Assembly: GCA_012728855.1 (NCBI GenBank)
Contig: JAAYEH010000471.1
Coordinates: forward strand, 1 to 64,000
Origin: Rhodopirellula sp.
GTDB taxonomy: Bacteria > Planctomycetota > Planctomycetia > Pirellulales > Thermoguttaceae
DNA length: 64,000 bases
Direction of reading: 5' to 3'
The notes beneath the pieces were generated by a model, which did no database searches, was not told the origin of the DNA, and worked only from the letters and a program-made list of their open reading frames with translations. Both the position numbers and the translations under genes were made by a program. The first letter of the stretch is position 1, and each line of letters starts with the position of its first letter. Shown piece by piece: positions 35,238 through 43,540 of the stretch.

Positions 35238-36066
35238 CGGTCCGCTCCCTGCCGCGGCAGGCGGTTCCTTGGCCTCCGACGTCTATCTCCCCCAACTCTT
35301 CCCGGGCCGAACGCGGCAGGAAGCCCGGGCGGATCCGCTCGCTGGCAAATTGTTGGAACACCTGTCGAAACGCGGCGGACGTGCTCTGCGGGTGCAATTG
35401 CCGACAGAGCCCCAAAATGCGATCCACCTCCACCGGTTCGGTAATTTCGGCCACCGCCTGAACACTGTCCGGACTGACGTGGATCAAGAGGAGTTTTCCC
35501 CCGCATCGCAACAGGTGGAGGTTCTGCCGGTGCGTCAGGTTCGTGCGGCCCAACACTTCGAGAACCTCGCTGGGCAAAAGCGCAGTCCCACCCGGAGTCG
35601 CACGTCGCCAAGTCCATGCGAAGAGAAAAAACAACCCCAAGACGATGGCCAGGCTGCTTCCAATCGTCAAGAGCGATGGGACGACGCCGAGACGTTTGCC
35701 CGAGCCGCCTTTCCCATCTGACGCATCATGGGGAGGTGAAAGCTTCGGCAACTCCCAAGAGGTCGGTGAGGCAACCGTCCGTTCGTCAGCGTTGCCGACG
35801 GGTGGGGACGGAAGCGGACGGCCCTGGAGGTTCAAGTCCGAATCGCCATCCGCGGGCGAATCGAAGCATGCCGGATTGACGCCGGCGGCAGTCTCTCTCG
35901 GCGCCCCGGCGACGCCGGTCACCGGGTCCGGCCATGCAGGATCCGAACCGGAATAAACGGCCTGTGGGGAGCTATTGCTCGGTCGGGGCGAAAACACTTG
36001 CGCGGTCAGATCGCCCGGGGCGACCAGAACCAGGATAATCACCGCGTTTCTCGCCAAGGGGGGCAT
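35230..36066 (-). CDS. fliO: FliO-like flagellar biosynthesis protein, 278 aa
   Basis: A signal sequence, a long Pro/Ser-rich low-complexity part (about residues 25-125) and one membrane segment (LLTIGSSLAIVLGLFFLFAW) precede the FliO domain (EVLEVLGRTNLTHRQNLHLL, GGKLLLIHVSPDSVQAVAEI). FliO is a scaffold that helps FliP assemble. The length is greater than that of enterobacterial FliO because of the low-complexity stretch. Position just before fliP supports the call. Confidence 0.85.
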   Translation of the reverse strand: MPPLARNAVIILVLVAPGDLTAQVFSPRPSNSSPQAVYSGSDPAWPDPVTGVAGAPRETAAGVNPACFDSPADGDSDLNLQGRPLPSPPVGNADERTVASPTSWELPKLSPPHDASDGKGGSGKRLGVVPSLLTIGSSLAIVLGLFFLFAWTWRRATPGGTALLPSEVLEVLGRTNLTHRQNLHLLRCGGKLLLIHVSPDSVQAVAEITEPVEVDRILGLCRQLHPQSTSAAFRQVFQQFASERIRPGFLPRSAREELGEIDVGGQGTACRGRERTDD

Positions 36067-36143
36067 CCTTGCCTTCCCATTTTTTCCGCAATTCCACTTC
36101 GACTCGAGTCATCCGTGACTCGATGCCACGCAACCGGTAGAGG

Positions 36144-36893
36144 TCAAGCCGCCCCCGCGCCGGCGATCAGCTCTGCGACGCGGACGCAAAAGTTGTCGTT
36201 CAGGACGAGAACCTCGCCGCGCGCGATCAAACGACCATTCACGTAGATGTCGACCGGATCACCGGCCAGTTTGTCCAACGGAACCACCGACCCTCGCCGA
36301 AGTTTCAGCACGTCCTCAAGGTACATGTGGGTCCGTCCCAGTTCGATCTTCAGGTCCAGTTCCACGTCACGGATCAGATCCAGGGTGGCGCAATCGCTGG
36401 AAGCGGGGGCGCCACTGAACTCCTCCAATCGGAACGCGGCGACTCCGGGAGGCGTTTCCGCCGTTGGATCGCTTTCGATCGAGGCGAGGGCCTCTTCGGC
36501 TTGCCGGAGGAGGAATTCCATGTCCTCAGGGAGGATTTCTTCTGCACTGGCGCGCGGCGTGGGGACCGGCTTTTGGGTGAGCGCCGACGACTTCGTGGCG
36601 GGCGGAGTCTTCTTGGTCTGATTCAGCAGACTCTCGATATCGTCCTGCGCAAGCGGCCTGTCAGCATCGCCTGCCGACGGAGCATTGGCTCGTTCGGGCT
36701 TCGCGTCGGTTACGCCTCCGCCGATACCGCCCAGCAGTGCCTCGATATCACTTTGATCTAACGCGTCCGACGTGGAGCCACCTGTGTTAGGGGGTAGACT
36801 GTTCTGCTTCTGAGGAGGCGGCTGGACTCCTCCCGCATGTTGAAGCAGTTTCTCGATCTCATCCTGGTCAATCAATTCCTTGTCGTCGGCCAT
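36144..36893 (-). CDS. fliN: Flagellar motor switch protein FliN with a long N-terminus carrying three FliM-like motifs, 249 aa
   Basis: The last 75 residues are a SpoA/FliN domain (VELDLKIELGRTHMYLEDVL, GSVVPLDKLAGDPVDIYVNG, NDNFCVRVAELI) that forms part of the C-ring. The first 170 residues are Pro/Ser-rich and hold three similar segments: IDQDEIEKLL (8-17), LDQSDIEALL (45-54) and LAQDDIESLL (81-90). This LxQxxIxxLL pattern is the kind found at the FliM N-terminus, where phosphorylated CheY binds. fliM itself is not between fliL and fliN, its usual place. Binding of CheY here is an inference. Confidence 0.92.
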   Translation of the reverse strand: MADDKELIDQDEIEKLLQHAGGVQPPPQKQNSLPPNTGGSTSDALDQSDIEALLGGIGGGVTDAKPERANAPSAGDADRPLAQDDIESLLNQTKKTPPATKSSALTQKPVPTPRASAEEILPEDMEFLLRQAEEALASIESDPTAETPPGVAAFRLEEFSGAPASSDCATLDLIRDVELDLKIELGRTHMYLEDVLKLRRGSVVPLDKLAGDPVDIYVNGRLIARGEVLVLNDNFCVRVAELIAGAGAA

Positions 36894-36989
36894 AGGACTC
36901 CGTTCCGCCTGGCGCTGCGGCTCGTTGATTTAAAACACTGTGAGAAAAAGACTTATTGCCGACTTCCCGCCGTAAGTTCTTGCCGATTA

Positions 36990-37580
36990 CTACTGTTCGA
37001 TGAAAGAAAACTCGCTGACAATCACCGATTTGAGGAGAGGTTTGCCGAGCATGCGGTTAGTTTTCTCTAAAATCTTCCTTTTAATCAAGCCCAACCCTGC
37101 GTCGGTCAAGTCCGTCAGCTCGGCGCCGCGAACGATGACAATCACTTGCTCCCGGAATCGATGGACGTTCTTCGCCATGTGCTGCTGGAACTCGACCTCA
37201 TCCTTGCTTGCAACAGCACCGAAGAGGTGGAAATCGATCCGCAAGGTGGTATTGGATACCGGCTGGAAGGAGGTAACACTGAACTGCTCCAGATCGACTT
37301 CGACCTGATCGGCTGAGTCCTTCTCAGACTCCTCGGTATCCAAGCTGAGCGGTTTGACCGCTGGCTCCGCCGGCTCGGCGGCGACCGCCGTCCCGGCCAA
37401 CACCGCCGTTTCCGCGGCGGTTGGCAGATAGAAATAGGCGATCACACACTCGGCCAGAACGACCACACTTAGAAATAAAACCACCGCCAGCCTTCCAACC
37501 CACGAGGGGCCGGAGCTAGCCGCCGGGTTTGCAGCCGCGGAAGTCTCGGGGGCAATCGATGATGTGCTGTTTTCGGGCAT
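36990..37580 (-). CDS. fliL: FliL-like flagellar basal-body protein, 196 aa
   Basis: The ATG at 37580 gives a short cytoplasmic part, one membrane segment (LAVVLFLSVVVLAECVIAYF) and a periplasmic domain (TTLRIDFHLFGAVASKDEVE, VIVIVRGAELTDLTDAGLGL, KRKILEKTNRMLGKPLLKSV) that matches FliL/stomatin-like folds. FliL supports stator function at the motor. It is the first gene of the flagellar group in the window. The open frame upstream to 37679 lacks a better start. Confidence 0.8.
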   Translation of the reverse strand: MPENSTSSIAPETSAAANPAASSGPSWVGRLAVVLFLSVVVLAECVIAYFYLPTAAETAVLAGTAVAAEPAEPAVKPLSLDTEESEKDSADQVEVDLEQFSVTSFQPVSNTTLRIDFHLFGAVASKDEVEFQQHMAKNVHRFREQVIVIVRGAELTDLTDAGLGLIKRKILEKTNRMLGKPLLKSVIVSEFSFIEQ

Positions 37581-37994
37581 ATTCTGGCAAGTCTCGGTCG
37601 AGGCGTGGGTTTCGCCTGAACTCCGCGCTGACGCGAGAAGTCCTCCCCTCGTGAAAAACGAATGTTCGCTGGTCCCCAATAATATATAGCCCGCTGGCGA
37701 GGCTCCGGACGCCGAGACCGCGAAAATGGGGCATGGTTCAAAAAACGGGGACTGGCTCCAGGCCCAATAGCCTTTTGTGGGTGAAAAACACGGTTCGGCG
37801 AAGTGCCTGTCCCCATTTTCTGAACCATGCCGAAAATGAATACTCCACCCGCCAACGCATCACTGGCGATGGCGGAATCGCCAGCAGCCCGGCGGCTTGG
37901 TGGCTCGACACGGCGTTTTCCCTGTAATAAAATGGTGACGTTCGTATTATTTCAGGCGATCTCTGCGATTGGCGAAAGGTCGGGGTAGGAAATC
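37581..37994. other. Intergenic region between divergent fliL and nickel-transport genes
   Basis: The 414 bases hold one 102-bp palindromic element (37730-37831), a fragment CAGCAGCCCGGCGGC that also occurs near 51113, and the two divergent promoter regions. I recognise no cobalamin or nickel riboswitch and no reading frame. Confidence 0.5.
37730..37831. repeat. 102-bp palindromic element with the conserved GGGGACTGGCTC / GTGCCTGTCCCC core ends
   Basis: Outer arms GGCATGGTTCA (37730-37740) and TGAACCATGCC (37821-37831) pair perfectly and differ from those of every other copy. Next to them come A-rich AAAAAAC and then GGGGACTGGCTC on the left, with GTGCCTGTCCCC on the right. The loop of about 50 bases is not shared. 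Confidence 0.9.
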
Positions 37995-38810
37995 GTGAAA
38001 GAATTGTCATTGGTAATGGTTTTGTCGGCTTTGACGGCCACTCTGGCGGTGAAATCGGCCAGTGCCCATTTTCTCGTCTTTTTGCCCTCGAGTGATGTCG
38101 TTCAGTCCGGTGACCCGCGGACGGTGAATATGGCCGTCGCCTTCACGCACCCCATGCAACAGGGGCCCGTGATGGAGATGGGCACGCCGCGGCGGTTCGG
38201 CGCGATGGTTCAAGGGCAAACCGTCGATCTCCGAGGAGCCCTCCAGCCGGAGAAGGTGGGCGGCAAGACGGTCTACCGTGCGTCGGTAAAGCTCCAACGG
38301 CCGGGCGATTACGTCCTGTTCATCGAGCCTGCCCCCTATTGGGAACTCGCCGAGGAGAAGTGGATCATCCATTACACCAAGGTTGTCGTCGATTTCATGG
38401 GCGCCGAAACCGGCTGGGATCAGCGGGTCGGATTGCCCGTGGAAATCGAGCCGCTGGTTCGGCCCTACGGACTCTGGACCGGCAACACATTTCGCGGAAT
38501 CGTACTCCACAACGACCAACCGGTTCCGTTTGCCACGGTCGAGGTCGAGTATCACAACGAAGGGGGCCGGGTGGCGACGCCCAACGACACCTTTATCACT
38601 CAGGTGATCAAGACCGACGCGGCGGGCGTTTTTTCTTACAGCATCCCGCGGGCCGGTTGGTGGGGATTTGCCGCACTGATCGACGGCGATGAGAAAATCC
38701 CGGATCCGGAAGGCAAACCGGCCAGCGTGGAACTGGGCGGGCTGATCTGGGTGAAGGCAGTGGATATGGAAGGCCCCGTGATTCGCCCGGCGAGGATCCG
38801 GGCGGAATAA
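37995..38810 (+). CDS. DUF4198 protein, NikK-like accessory subunit of a nickel/cobalt importer, 271 aa
   Basis: The product has a signal peptide (LVMVLSALTATLAVKSASAH) and a DUF4198 domain: HFLVFLPSSDVVQSGDPRTV, FTHPMQQGPVMEMGTPRRFG, PYGLWTGNTFRGIVLHNDQP and the Ig-like end GVFSYSIPRAGWWGFAAL. DUF4198 proteins are the K component that accompanies CbiM/NikM-type energy-coupling-factor importers, and His right after the signal peptide may bind metal. It is first in a plus-strand operon with cbiM, NikL-like, cbiQ and cbiO genes. Confidence 0.87.
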   Translation: MKELSLVMVLSALTATLAVKSASAHFLVFLPSSDVVQSGDPRTVNMAVAFTHPMQQGPVMEMGTPRRFGAMVQGQTVDLRGALQPEKVGGKTVYRASVKLQRPGDYVLFIEPAPYWELAEEKWIIHYTKVVVDFMGAETGWDQRVGLPVEIEPLVRPYGLWTGNTFRGIVLHNDQPVPFATVEVEYHNEGGRVATPNDTFITQVIKTDAAGVFSYSIPRAGWWGFAALIDGDEKIPDPEGKPASVELGGLIWVKAVDMEGPVIRPARIRAE

Positions 38811-38828
38811 GAATCGGCGAGGAATGAC

Positions 38829-39482
38829 ATGCATATCACGGAAGGACTCCTTTCGACTTCGACCGAAGGCATGCTCGTGCTCGGCGCCGGCGCAGTGGTT
38901 GCGGCGGCCGGCACGGCGATCGGCCTGCGGAAGCTCGACTACGAGCGGGTTCCCCAAGTGGCGATGCTCAGTGCGGCGTTCTTTGTCGCATCGCTGATTC
39001 ACGTTCCGTTGGGTTTCACCTCCGTCCACCTCGTGCTCAACGGGTTAGTCGGTCTGGTGTTGGGATGGGCGGCCTTTCCTGCTTTGCTGATCGCCCTTCT
39101 CCTTCAGGCGGTGCTGCTGGGATTTGGCGGGCCGACCACACTGGGGATCAATACGACGGCAATGGCCTTGCCGGCCGTTGCCTGTTACGGGTTGTTCCAT
39201 CGTTTCGCGGTGGGGCGGAACGACGGAATCGCTGCCTTGAGCGGATTATGCGCCGGAGCGTTGGCAATTGTGCTCGGAGCGATGATCGTGGCCTTGGCCC
39301 TGCTCGGGGCCGGCGAGCAGTTCGCAGCCGTCTGGAAACTGGTGATCCTGGCCCAATTGCCGATTGCCGCGATCGAAGGGCTGATCACGTCGACCGTCCT
39401 GGTTTTCCTTCGCAAGGTCCGTCCGGAATTGCTGCAATCGCCGCTGCTCTTGGCGGATCGGTTGGAGGTCGGAGATGCCTGA
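38829..39482 (+). CDS. cbiM: CbiM/NikM substrate-specific membrane subunit of an ECF-type Co/Ni importer, 217 aa
   Basis: The protein begins MHITEGLLS: in this family the N-terminal Met-His pair takes part in metal coordination. Conserved segments follow (VAMLSAAFFVASLIHVPLG, SVHLVLNGLVGLVLGWAAFP, GGPTTLGINTTAMALPA), with about seven membrane spans. It selects Ni or Co; the sequence does not tell which. It starts 18 bases after the DUF4198 gene and its stop overlaps the next ATG. Confidence 0.95.
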   Translation: MHITEGLLSTSTEGMLVLGAGAVVAAAGTAIGLRKLDYERVPQVAMLSAAFFVASLIHVPLGFTSVHLVLNGLVGLVLGWAAFPALLIALLLQAVLLGFGGPTTLGINTTAMALPAVACYGLFHRFAVGRNDGIAALSGLCAGALAIVLGAMIVALALLGAGEQFAAVWKLVILAQLPIAAIEGLITSTVLVFLRKVRPELLQSPLLLADRLEVGDA

Positions 39483-40236
39483 AAGTCGAGGGTCAAGAGT
39501 CGAGAGTCAAGAGCCAGACCATACGATGGAAGGGGGCCGGGAGTCTTTTTTCCCTGTCGGCCGGAGAGACTCGATCTACGCGCGGAAGCGTTGTCTGGCC
39601 GACAGGGAAAAAAGACTCCCGACCCCTTGGCCGATCCAAAGGAGCGTCGCGCTGGTGTCGTTGGTTCTGGCGCTGGCTTGTGCGACACCCACGGTGGCAC
39701 ACCAGATCCATGTCTTTGCTCATGCCGAGGGATCGACGATCCGGGGCCAAGCCTATGCGCGAGGTGGCGATCCGGTCCGCGAGGCGATGATCACGGCGCT
39801 GGACGCCGCCGGCGAAAAGCTTGGTGAAGCGACGACGGACCACGAGGGAAACTTCGCCCTCGAAGCCCGCTGGCGGTGCGATTATCGGCTGATGCTCGAT
39901 GCCGGGCCCGGACATGCCGCCGAATTCACCCTTGCGGCTGAAGAACTGCCTGAAGACCTCCCCGCCAGATCCTCTCGAACCGCCGCGGCTGCGATCGTCG
40001 GGACGCCTGCCGCGCCGGCGGCGTCGCCCTCCGTCGGCCACCCACGGGGCGACCGCCAAGATCTGGCCGCGCGGCTGGAATCGATCGATCGGCAAATCGT
40101 CCAGTTGCGAAAGCAGATCGACGGGTACGAACAGAAGACGCGGCTGCACGATGTGCTCGGTGGGCTGGGGTATATCCTGGGCCTCACGGGGCTGGCATAC
40201 TATTTCCTGGGCAAAAAGCAGAAAACAAAGACTTAG
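39475..40236 (+). CDS. NikL-like accessory subunit of the nickel/cobalt importer, start remodelled by repeats
   Basis: The functional part starts at about residue 58: signal-like ALVSLVLALACATPTVAHQ, an Ig-like domain (IHVFAHAEGSTIRGQAY, GEKLGEATTDHEGNFALEA, LMLDAGPGHAAEF), a coiled coil (LAARLESIDRQIVQLRKQID) and a C-terminal membrane segment (VLGGLGYILGLTGLAYYFLG), as in NikL. The ATG at 39475 overlaps the cbiM stop. About 55 codons between it and the signal peptide consist of heptamer repeats (39484-39520) and a 94-bp palindrome (39533-39626). A GTG at 39655 with AAAGGAG upstream could be the present start, leaving a signal peptide without basic N-end. The stop TAG uses the first two bases of the next palindrome. 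Confidence 0.75.
   Translation: MPESRGSRVESQEPDHTMEGGRESFFPVGRRDSIYARKRCLADREKRLPTPWPIQRSVALVSLVLALACATPTVAHQIHVFAHAEGSTIRGQAYARGGDPVREAMITALDAAGEKLGEATTDHEGNFALEARWRCDYRLMLDAGPGHAAEFTLAAEELPEDLPARSSRTAAAAIVGTPAAPAASPSVGHPRGDRQDLAARLESIDRQIVQLRKQIDGYEQKTRLHDVLGGLGYILGLTGLAYYFLGKKQKTKT
39533..39626. repeat. 94-bp palindromic element of the GGGTCGGGAGTCTTTTTT family
   Basis: Left arm 39533-39572 and right arm 39598-39626 pair almost perfectly. The outer part GGGAGTCTTTTTT is shared with the 94-bp element at 43541-43634; the inner stem (CCCTGTCGGCC) differs from that copy (CGTGTCGGCCGG) but pairs within each. It lies inside the reading frame of the NikL-like gene, near its start. Confidence 0.9.
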
Positions 40237-40334
40237 AGCCTATCCCAAAACCGTCGGGGACTGGCTCATTTTGCGGAGTCTTCGGAGCAAAATGTGCCTG
40301 TCCCCCTCTCCGCCAAGGTTTTGGGATAGGCTCT
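40235..40334. repeat. 100-bp palindromic element, near-identical to 51131-51230
   Basis: AGAGCCTATCCCAAAACC (40235-40252) is exactly inverted at 40317-40334. The inner 50 bases (40256-40305) are identical to the cores at 51152-51201 and, reversed, 4435-4484. The whole differs from the 51-kb copy at one base. Its first bases complete the TAG stop of the NikL-like gene, and cbiQ starts 19 bases after its end. Confidence 0.95.
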
Positions 40335-40353
40335 TAACACCGGCAAGAAACTG

Positions 40354-41097
40354 TTGCACGCTTCAGAGCCTACTACCTGGATTGACCGCATCGACCCGCG
40401 ATTGAGGCTGATCGCGGCAGCCGCGCTGGTGGCCGTGGCCGCGGCAGCCAACCGACCCTCGGCGCTGTTGTTGCTGCTGGCGGTGAGTCTGGCGGGGCTG
40501 CTCCTCTCGGATCTCCAATCCCATCACGTCCGGCGGCGACTGGTGCCGGTCAATTTCGTCATGCTGGTGGTGCTGGCGGTCTTGCCGCTGACGACACCCG
40601 GCAAGCCTTTGGCCGCCCTCGGTCCTTTGGAGTTCAGCGGGGAAGGTGTAAAACTGGCCTTGTTGATTCTGTTGAAAGGAAACACGATCATCCTCTTGAT
40701 GACGCTTCTGTTGGGATCGATGGAGACGACCACGCTGGGCCACGCCATGAGCCACCTGCGGGTGCCCGACAAGCTCACGCACCTGCTGTTGTTTACCGTG
40801 CGCTATGTCGACGTCCTGCGGCACGAGGCCCATCGGTTGCACACCGCCATGAAAATGCGCGGGTTTCAACCGCGGATGAACCGTCATACGTACCGGGCAT
40901 ACGGCCATCTCGTCGGGATGCTTCTGGTCCGCAGCCTCGATCGTGCGGAGCGGATCGTCGCGGCGATGAAATGCCGCGGCTTTCGCGGCCGATTCTACCT
41001 GCTGGACCATTTCGCCTTCTCGCCCGCGCGCGACGTGCCGTTTGCCGCCTCGTCGCTCGTGGTACTGTTGATCGCTGCTTGGGTGGAGTGGTTATGA
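40354..41097 (+). CDS. cbiQ: CbiQ, transmembrane (T) subunit of the ECF Co/Ni importer, 247 aa
   Basis: CbiQ couples the ATPase to the substrate subunit. The two coupling-helix motifs are seen: LHTAMKMRGFQPRM and VAAMKCRGFRGRF, each an Arg-Gly pair. Further family features are IDPRLRLIAAAALVAVA and the LLLFTVRYVDVLRHEAHRL helix. The start at 40354 is a TTG with only AAGAA upstream, 19 bases after a palindromic element, so the native start region may have been altered. The stop overlaps the ATG of the ATPase gene. Confidence 0.93.
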   Translation: MHASEPTTWIDRIDPRLRLIAAAALVAVAAAANRPSALLLLLAVSLAGLLLSDLQSHHVRRRLVPVNFVMLVVLAVLPLTTPGKPLAALGPLEFSGEGVKLALLILLKGNTIILLMTLLLGSMETTTLGHAMSHLRVPDKLTHLLLFTVRYVDVLRHEAHRLHTAMKMRGFQPRMNRHTYRAYGHLVGMLLVRSLDRAERIVAAMKCRGFRGRFYLLDHFAFSPARDVPFAASSLVVLLIAAWVEWL

Positions 41098-41768
41098 GCG
41101 ACTGCCTGATCTGCCTGGAAAACGTCGGTTTCGCCTACGAGCCGGGTCGGCCGATCTTGGAGCGGTGCAATCTGCGTTTGGATGCGGGCCAGCGGGTGGG
41201 CCTTGTCGGGGCCAACGGCAGCGGCAAGACAACACTGCTGGCGATGATCGTCGGCCTGGTGAAGCCCGACGCAGGCCGCCTGGAAGTGCTCGGCAAGGTC
41301 CGCCGAAACGAAACGGAATTCCACGAGATCCGCGGCCGGGTAGGGCTGCTGTTCCAGGATGGCGACGATCAGCTTTTCTGCCCGACGGTGGCCGAAGACG
41401 TGGCGTTCGGACCGATGAACCTTGGCAAGAGCCGCCGGCAAGTCCAGCGGATCGTGGCCGACACGCTCGCCTCGCTCGGTTTAGAGGGCTACGAAGAGCG
41501 GATTACCTACAAGCTTTCCGGCGGCGAGAAGCGACTGGTGTCGCTGGCAACCGTCTTGGCAATGGAACCCGAAGTGCTGCTCTTGGACGAGCCGACGGCC
41601 GGATTGGACGAGGAGGCCGCCGAACGAGTGACCGAGATCCTCCTCGATCTTCCCCAGGCGATGCTGATCGTCTCGCACGATCGACCGTTTCTCGCTCGTC
41701 TGGCGACCAGGACTCTCCGGCTGACGGGCGGTGCCCTGGAACCCATAGACTTGGGCTGCCTCTGGTAA
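41094..41768 (+). CDS. cbiO: CbiO, ATP-binding subunit of the ECF Co/Ni importer, 224 aa
   Basis: The ATG at 41094 overlaps the cbiQ stop (ATGA). Walker A GANGSGKTTLLAMIVGL, Q-loop FQDGDDQLFCPTVAEDVAFG (typical of ECF ATPases), signature YKLSGGEKRLVSLA, Walker B VLLLDEPTAGLDEE and the H-loop VSHDRPF are all present. It powers metal uptake. The four core parts M, L, Q, O and the DUF4198 subunit make the operon complete. Confidence 0.96.
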   Translation: MSDCLICLENVGFAYEPGRPILERCNLRLDAGQRVGLVGANGSGKTTLLAMIVGLVKPDAGRLEVLGKVRRNETEFHEIRGRVGLLFQDGDDQLFCPTVAEDVAFGPMNLGKSRRQVQRIVADTLASLGLEGYEERITYKLSGGEKRLVSLATVLAMEPEVLLLDEPTAGLDEEAAERVTEILLDLPQAMLIVSHDRPFLARLATRTLRLTGGALEPIDLGCLW

Positions 41769-41856
41769 ACGCGTGCGGCACCCCTGCTTGACAGGCCCTC
41801 CCGATCCGAGTATCCCAGAGACTTCGCTTCGTCTTCCTTTCCATGCGGAGTCTGCC

Positions 41857-43527
41857 ATGCCGGGCGAATCGGTTTTGACGTCGTTCGATCTGATCGTCTT
41901 TCTCGGTTTTTTTGCCGTGGTTGTCGCGGTCTCGCTCTACGCCTCGCGCCATGAGCAGACCTCGGAAGACTACTTCCTCGCCGGCCGGCGACTCACCTGG
42001 CCGCTGATCGGCTTCTCATTGATTGCATCGAACATCTCCACGGAGCACTTTGTCGGCATGGCTGGATCGGCGTTCGGCCGGGTGGGCATGGCCATCGCCA
42101 GCTACGAATGGATGGCGGCGGTCACCCTGGTCATTGTCGCCTGGTGGCTTTTGCCGAAGTTTCTCAAGGCGGGCATCTACACCATGCCCGAGTACCTGGA
42201 GTACCGCTACGATCACGGCACACGCGCCATCATGGCCACGTATCTGATGATCGCCTATGTCATCGTGCTTCTGGCGACGGTGCTCTACAGCGGGTCGATT
42301 GCTTTGAATGCGATTTTCGATATCCCGGGGGTTCTGGCACGGAAGTACCACCTCGCGCCCCAGGCGGCCGAGCATTACGCGGCGGTCATCGGAATCTGGG
42401 GCATCGGGATCATCGCGGGCGCGTACACCGTCTACGGCGGTCTGAAGGCCGTCGTCTGGTCCGACTTGATCCAGGGGGCGGCGCTGTTGCTCGGCGGCGC
42501 CATGGTGGCATTCTTGGGACTGCAAATGCTCGGCGACGGGAATGTTATCGAGGGCTGGCGGAATTTCGCCGCCGCCGAAGGGGACAAGCTCCATGTCGTC
42601 CTTCCGTGGAACGATCCCGACGTGCCGTGGCTGGCGGTCTTCATCGGTGGGCTGTGGATCCCCAATCTTTTCTACTGGGGGTTGAACCAGTTCATTACGC
42701 AACGGACGTTGGGCGCCAGGAGTCTGGCCGAAGGGCAAAAGGGGATCCTCTTCGCCGCCGCGATAAAACTGCTGATTCCCTTTATCATCGTGATCCCGGG
42801 GATCATGGCCTTCCAGCTTTTCGGTCCGCAAATCGAGGCATTGGGCGGCAATGTGGGCGACAAAGCCTATCCGTACATGATCAGTCGCATCCTGCCCCCT
42901 CAGTTGCGCGGCATCATGTTCGCGGCGCTGTGCGGCGCCGTGATGAGCACGTTCAACTCCGGACTGAATTCGGCGTCGACCATCTTCACGATCGACATCT
43001 ACCGGCGCTACCTCCGCCCCCAGGCAAGCCCACGCCACGAGGTCACGGTCGGCCGGATCTCCACCGGTGTGATCGTGGTCGTCTCCTGCCTTTGGGCGCC
43101 GGTGATTTCGAAGTTCGAGGGCGTGTTCAAATACATCCAGGAAATCTGGGGGTTCATCACGCCGGGGATCGTGGCGGCCTTTCTCGTCGGCCTGGTCGTC
43201 AAGAAGGCGCCGCCCTCGGCTGCCAAGAGGGCCATGTTGCTGGGTCTTCCACTCTACGGATTCTGCCGCTTCGGGGGAAACCTCTGGCCGGCGGAGAGCG
43301 TGCCCGCCTGGCTCGCTGCCTTTCACGGCTGGGCTTTCCTGCACCACATGGGATTGGTTTTCCTGGCCCTGGTAGCCTACATGTTGCTGGTGACCTGGCG
43401 GGATCCGCTTGAGAAACCGGCTGAGATGCCGGTATCGAAGGTCGACGTCGCCGTACACCCGCAGGTCTATCTGCTGGGCTCTTTGATCATTGCCGCCACG
43501 ACGGCACTGTACCTCCTCTTCTGGTGA
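41857..43527 (+). CDS. Sodium/solute symporter (SSS family, SglT-like), 556 aa
   Basis: About 13-14 membrane spans are evident. SSS features are SEDYFLAGRRLTWPLIGFSL, ASNISTEHFVGMAGSAFGRV, YTVYGGLKAVVWSDLIQGA, NQFITQRTLGARSLAEGQKG and ALCGAVMSTFNSGLNSASTI, which contains the Ser/Thr sodium site. The close fit to sodium/glucose-type members suggests a sugar or polyol substrate. The ATG at 41857 has GGAG upstream; the frame to 41773 is not supported. A 94-bp palindrome follows 13 bases after the stop and probably ends transcription. Confidence 0.93.
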   Translation: MPGESVLTSFDLIVFLGFFAVVVAVSLYASRHEQTSEDYFLAGRRLTWPLIGFSLIASNISTEHFVGMAGSAFGRVGMAIASYEWMAAVTLVIVAWWLLPKFLKAGIYTMPEYLEYRYDHGTRAIMATYLMIAYVIVLLATVLYSGSIALNAIFDIPGVLARKYHLAPQAAEHYAAVIGIWGIGIIAGAYTVYGGLKAVVWSDLIQGAALLLGGAMVAFLGLQMLGDGNVIEGWRNFAAAEGDKLHVVLPWNDPDVPWLAVFIGGLWIPNLFYWGLNQFITQRTLGARSLAEGQKGILFAAAIKLLIPFIIVIPGIMAFQLFGPQIEALGGNVGDKAYPYMISRILPPQLRGIMFAALCGAVMSTFNSGLNSASTIFTIDIYRRYLRPQASPRHEVTVGRISTGVIVVVSCLWAPVISKFEGVFKYIQEIWGFITPGIVAAFLVGLVVKKAPPSAAKRAMLLGLPLYGFCRFGGNLWPAESVPAWLAAFHGWAFLHHMGLVFLALVAYMLLVTWRDPLEKPAEMPVSKVDVAVHPQVYLLGSLIIAATTALYLLFW

Positions 43528-43540
43528 TCAGACCTGAGAA

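Noticed and set aside
37840..37994. Possible cobalamin or nickel riboswitch before the metal importer operon
   Set aside because: I found no conserved B12 box or NiCo-type fold; the region holds only a palindrome and repeat fragments.
42016..43458. A 480-codon minus-strand open frame within the symporter gene
   Set aside because: It is rich in Arg/His/Asp with no motif, typical of an antisense frame, and the symporter is certain.
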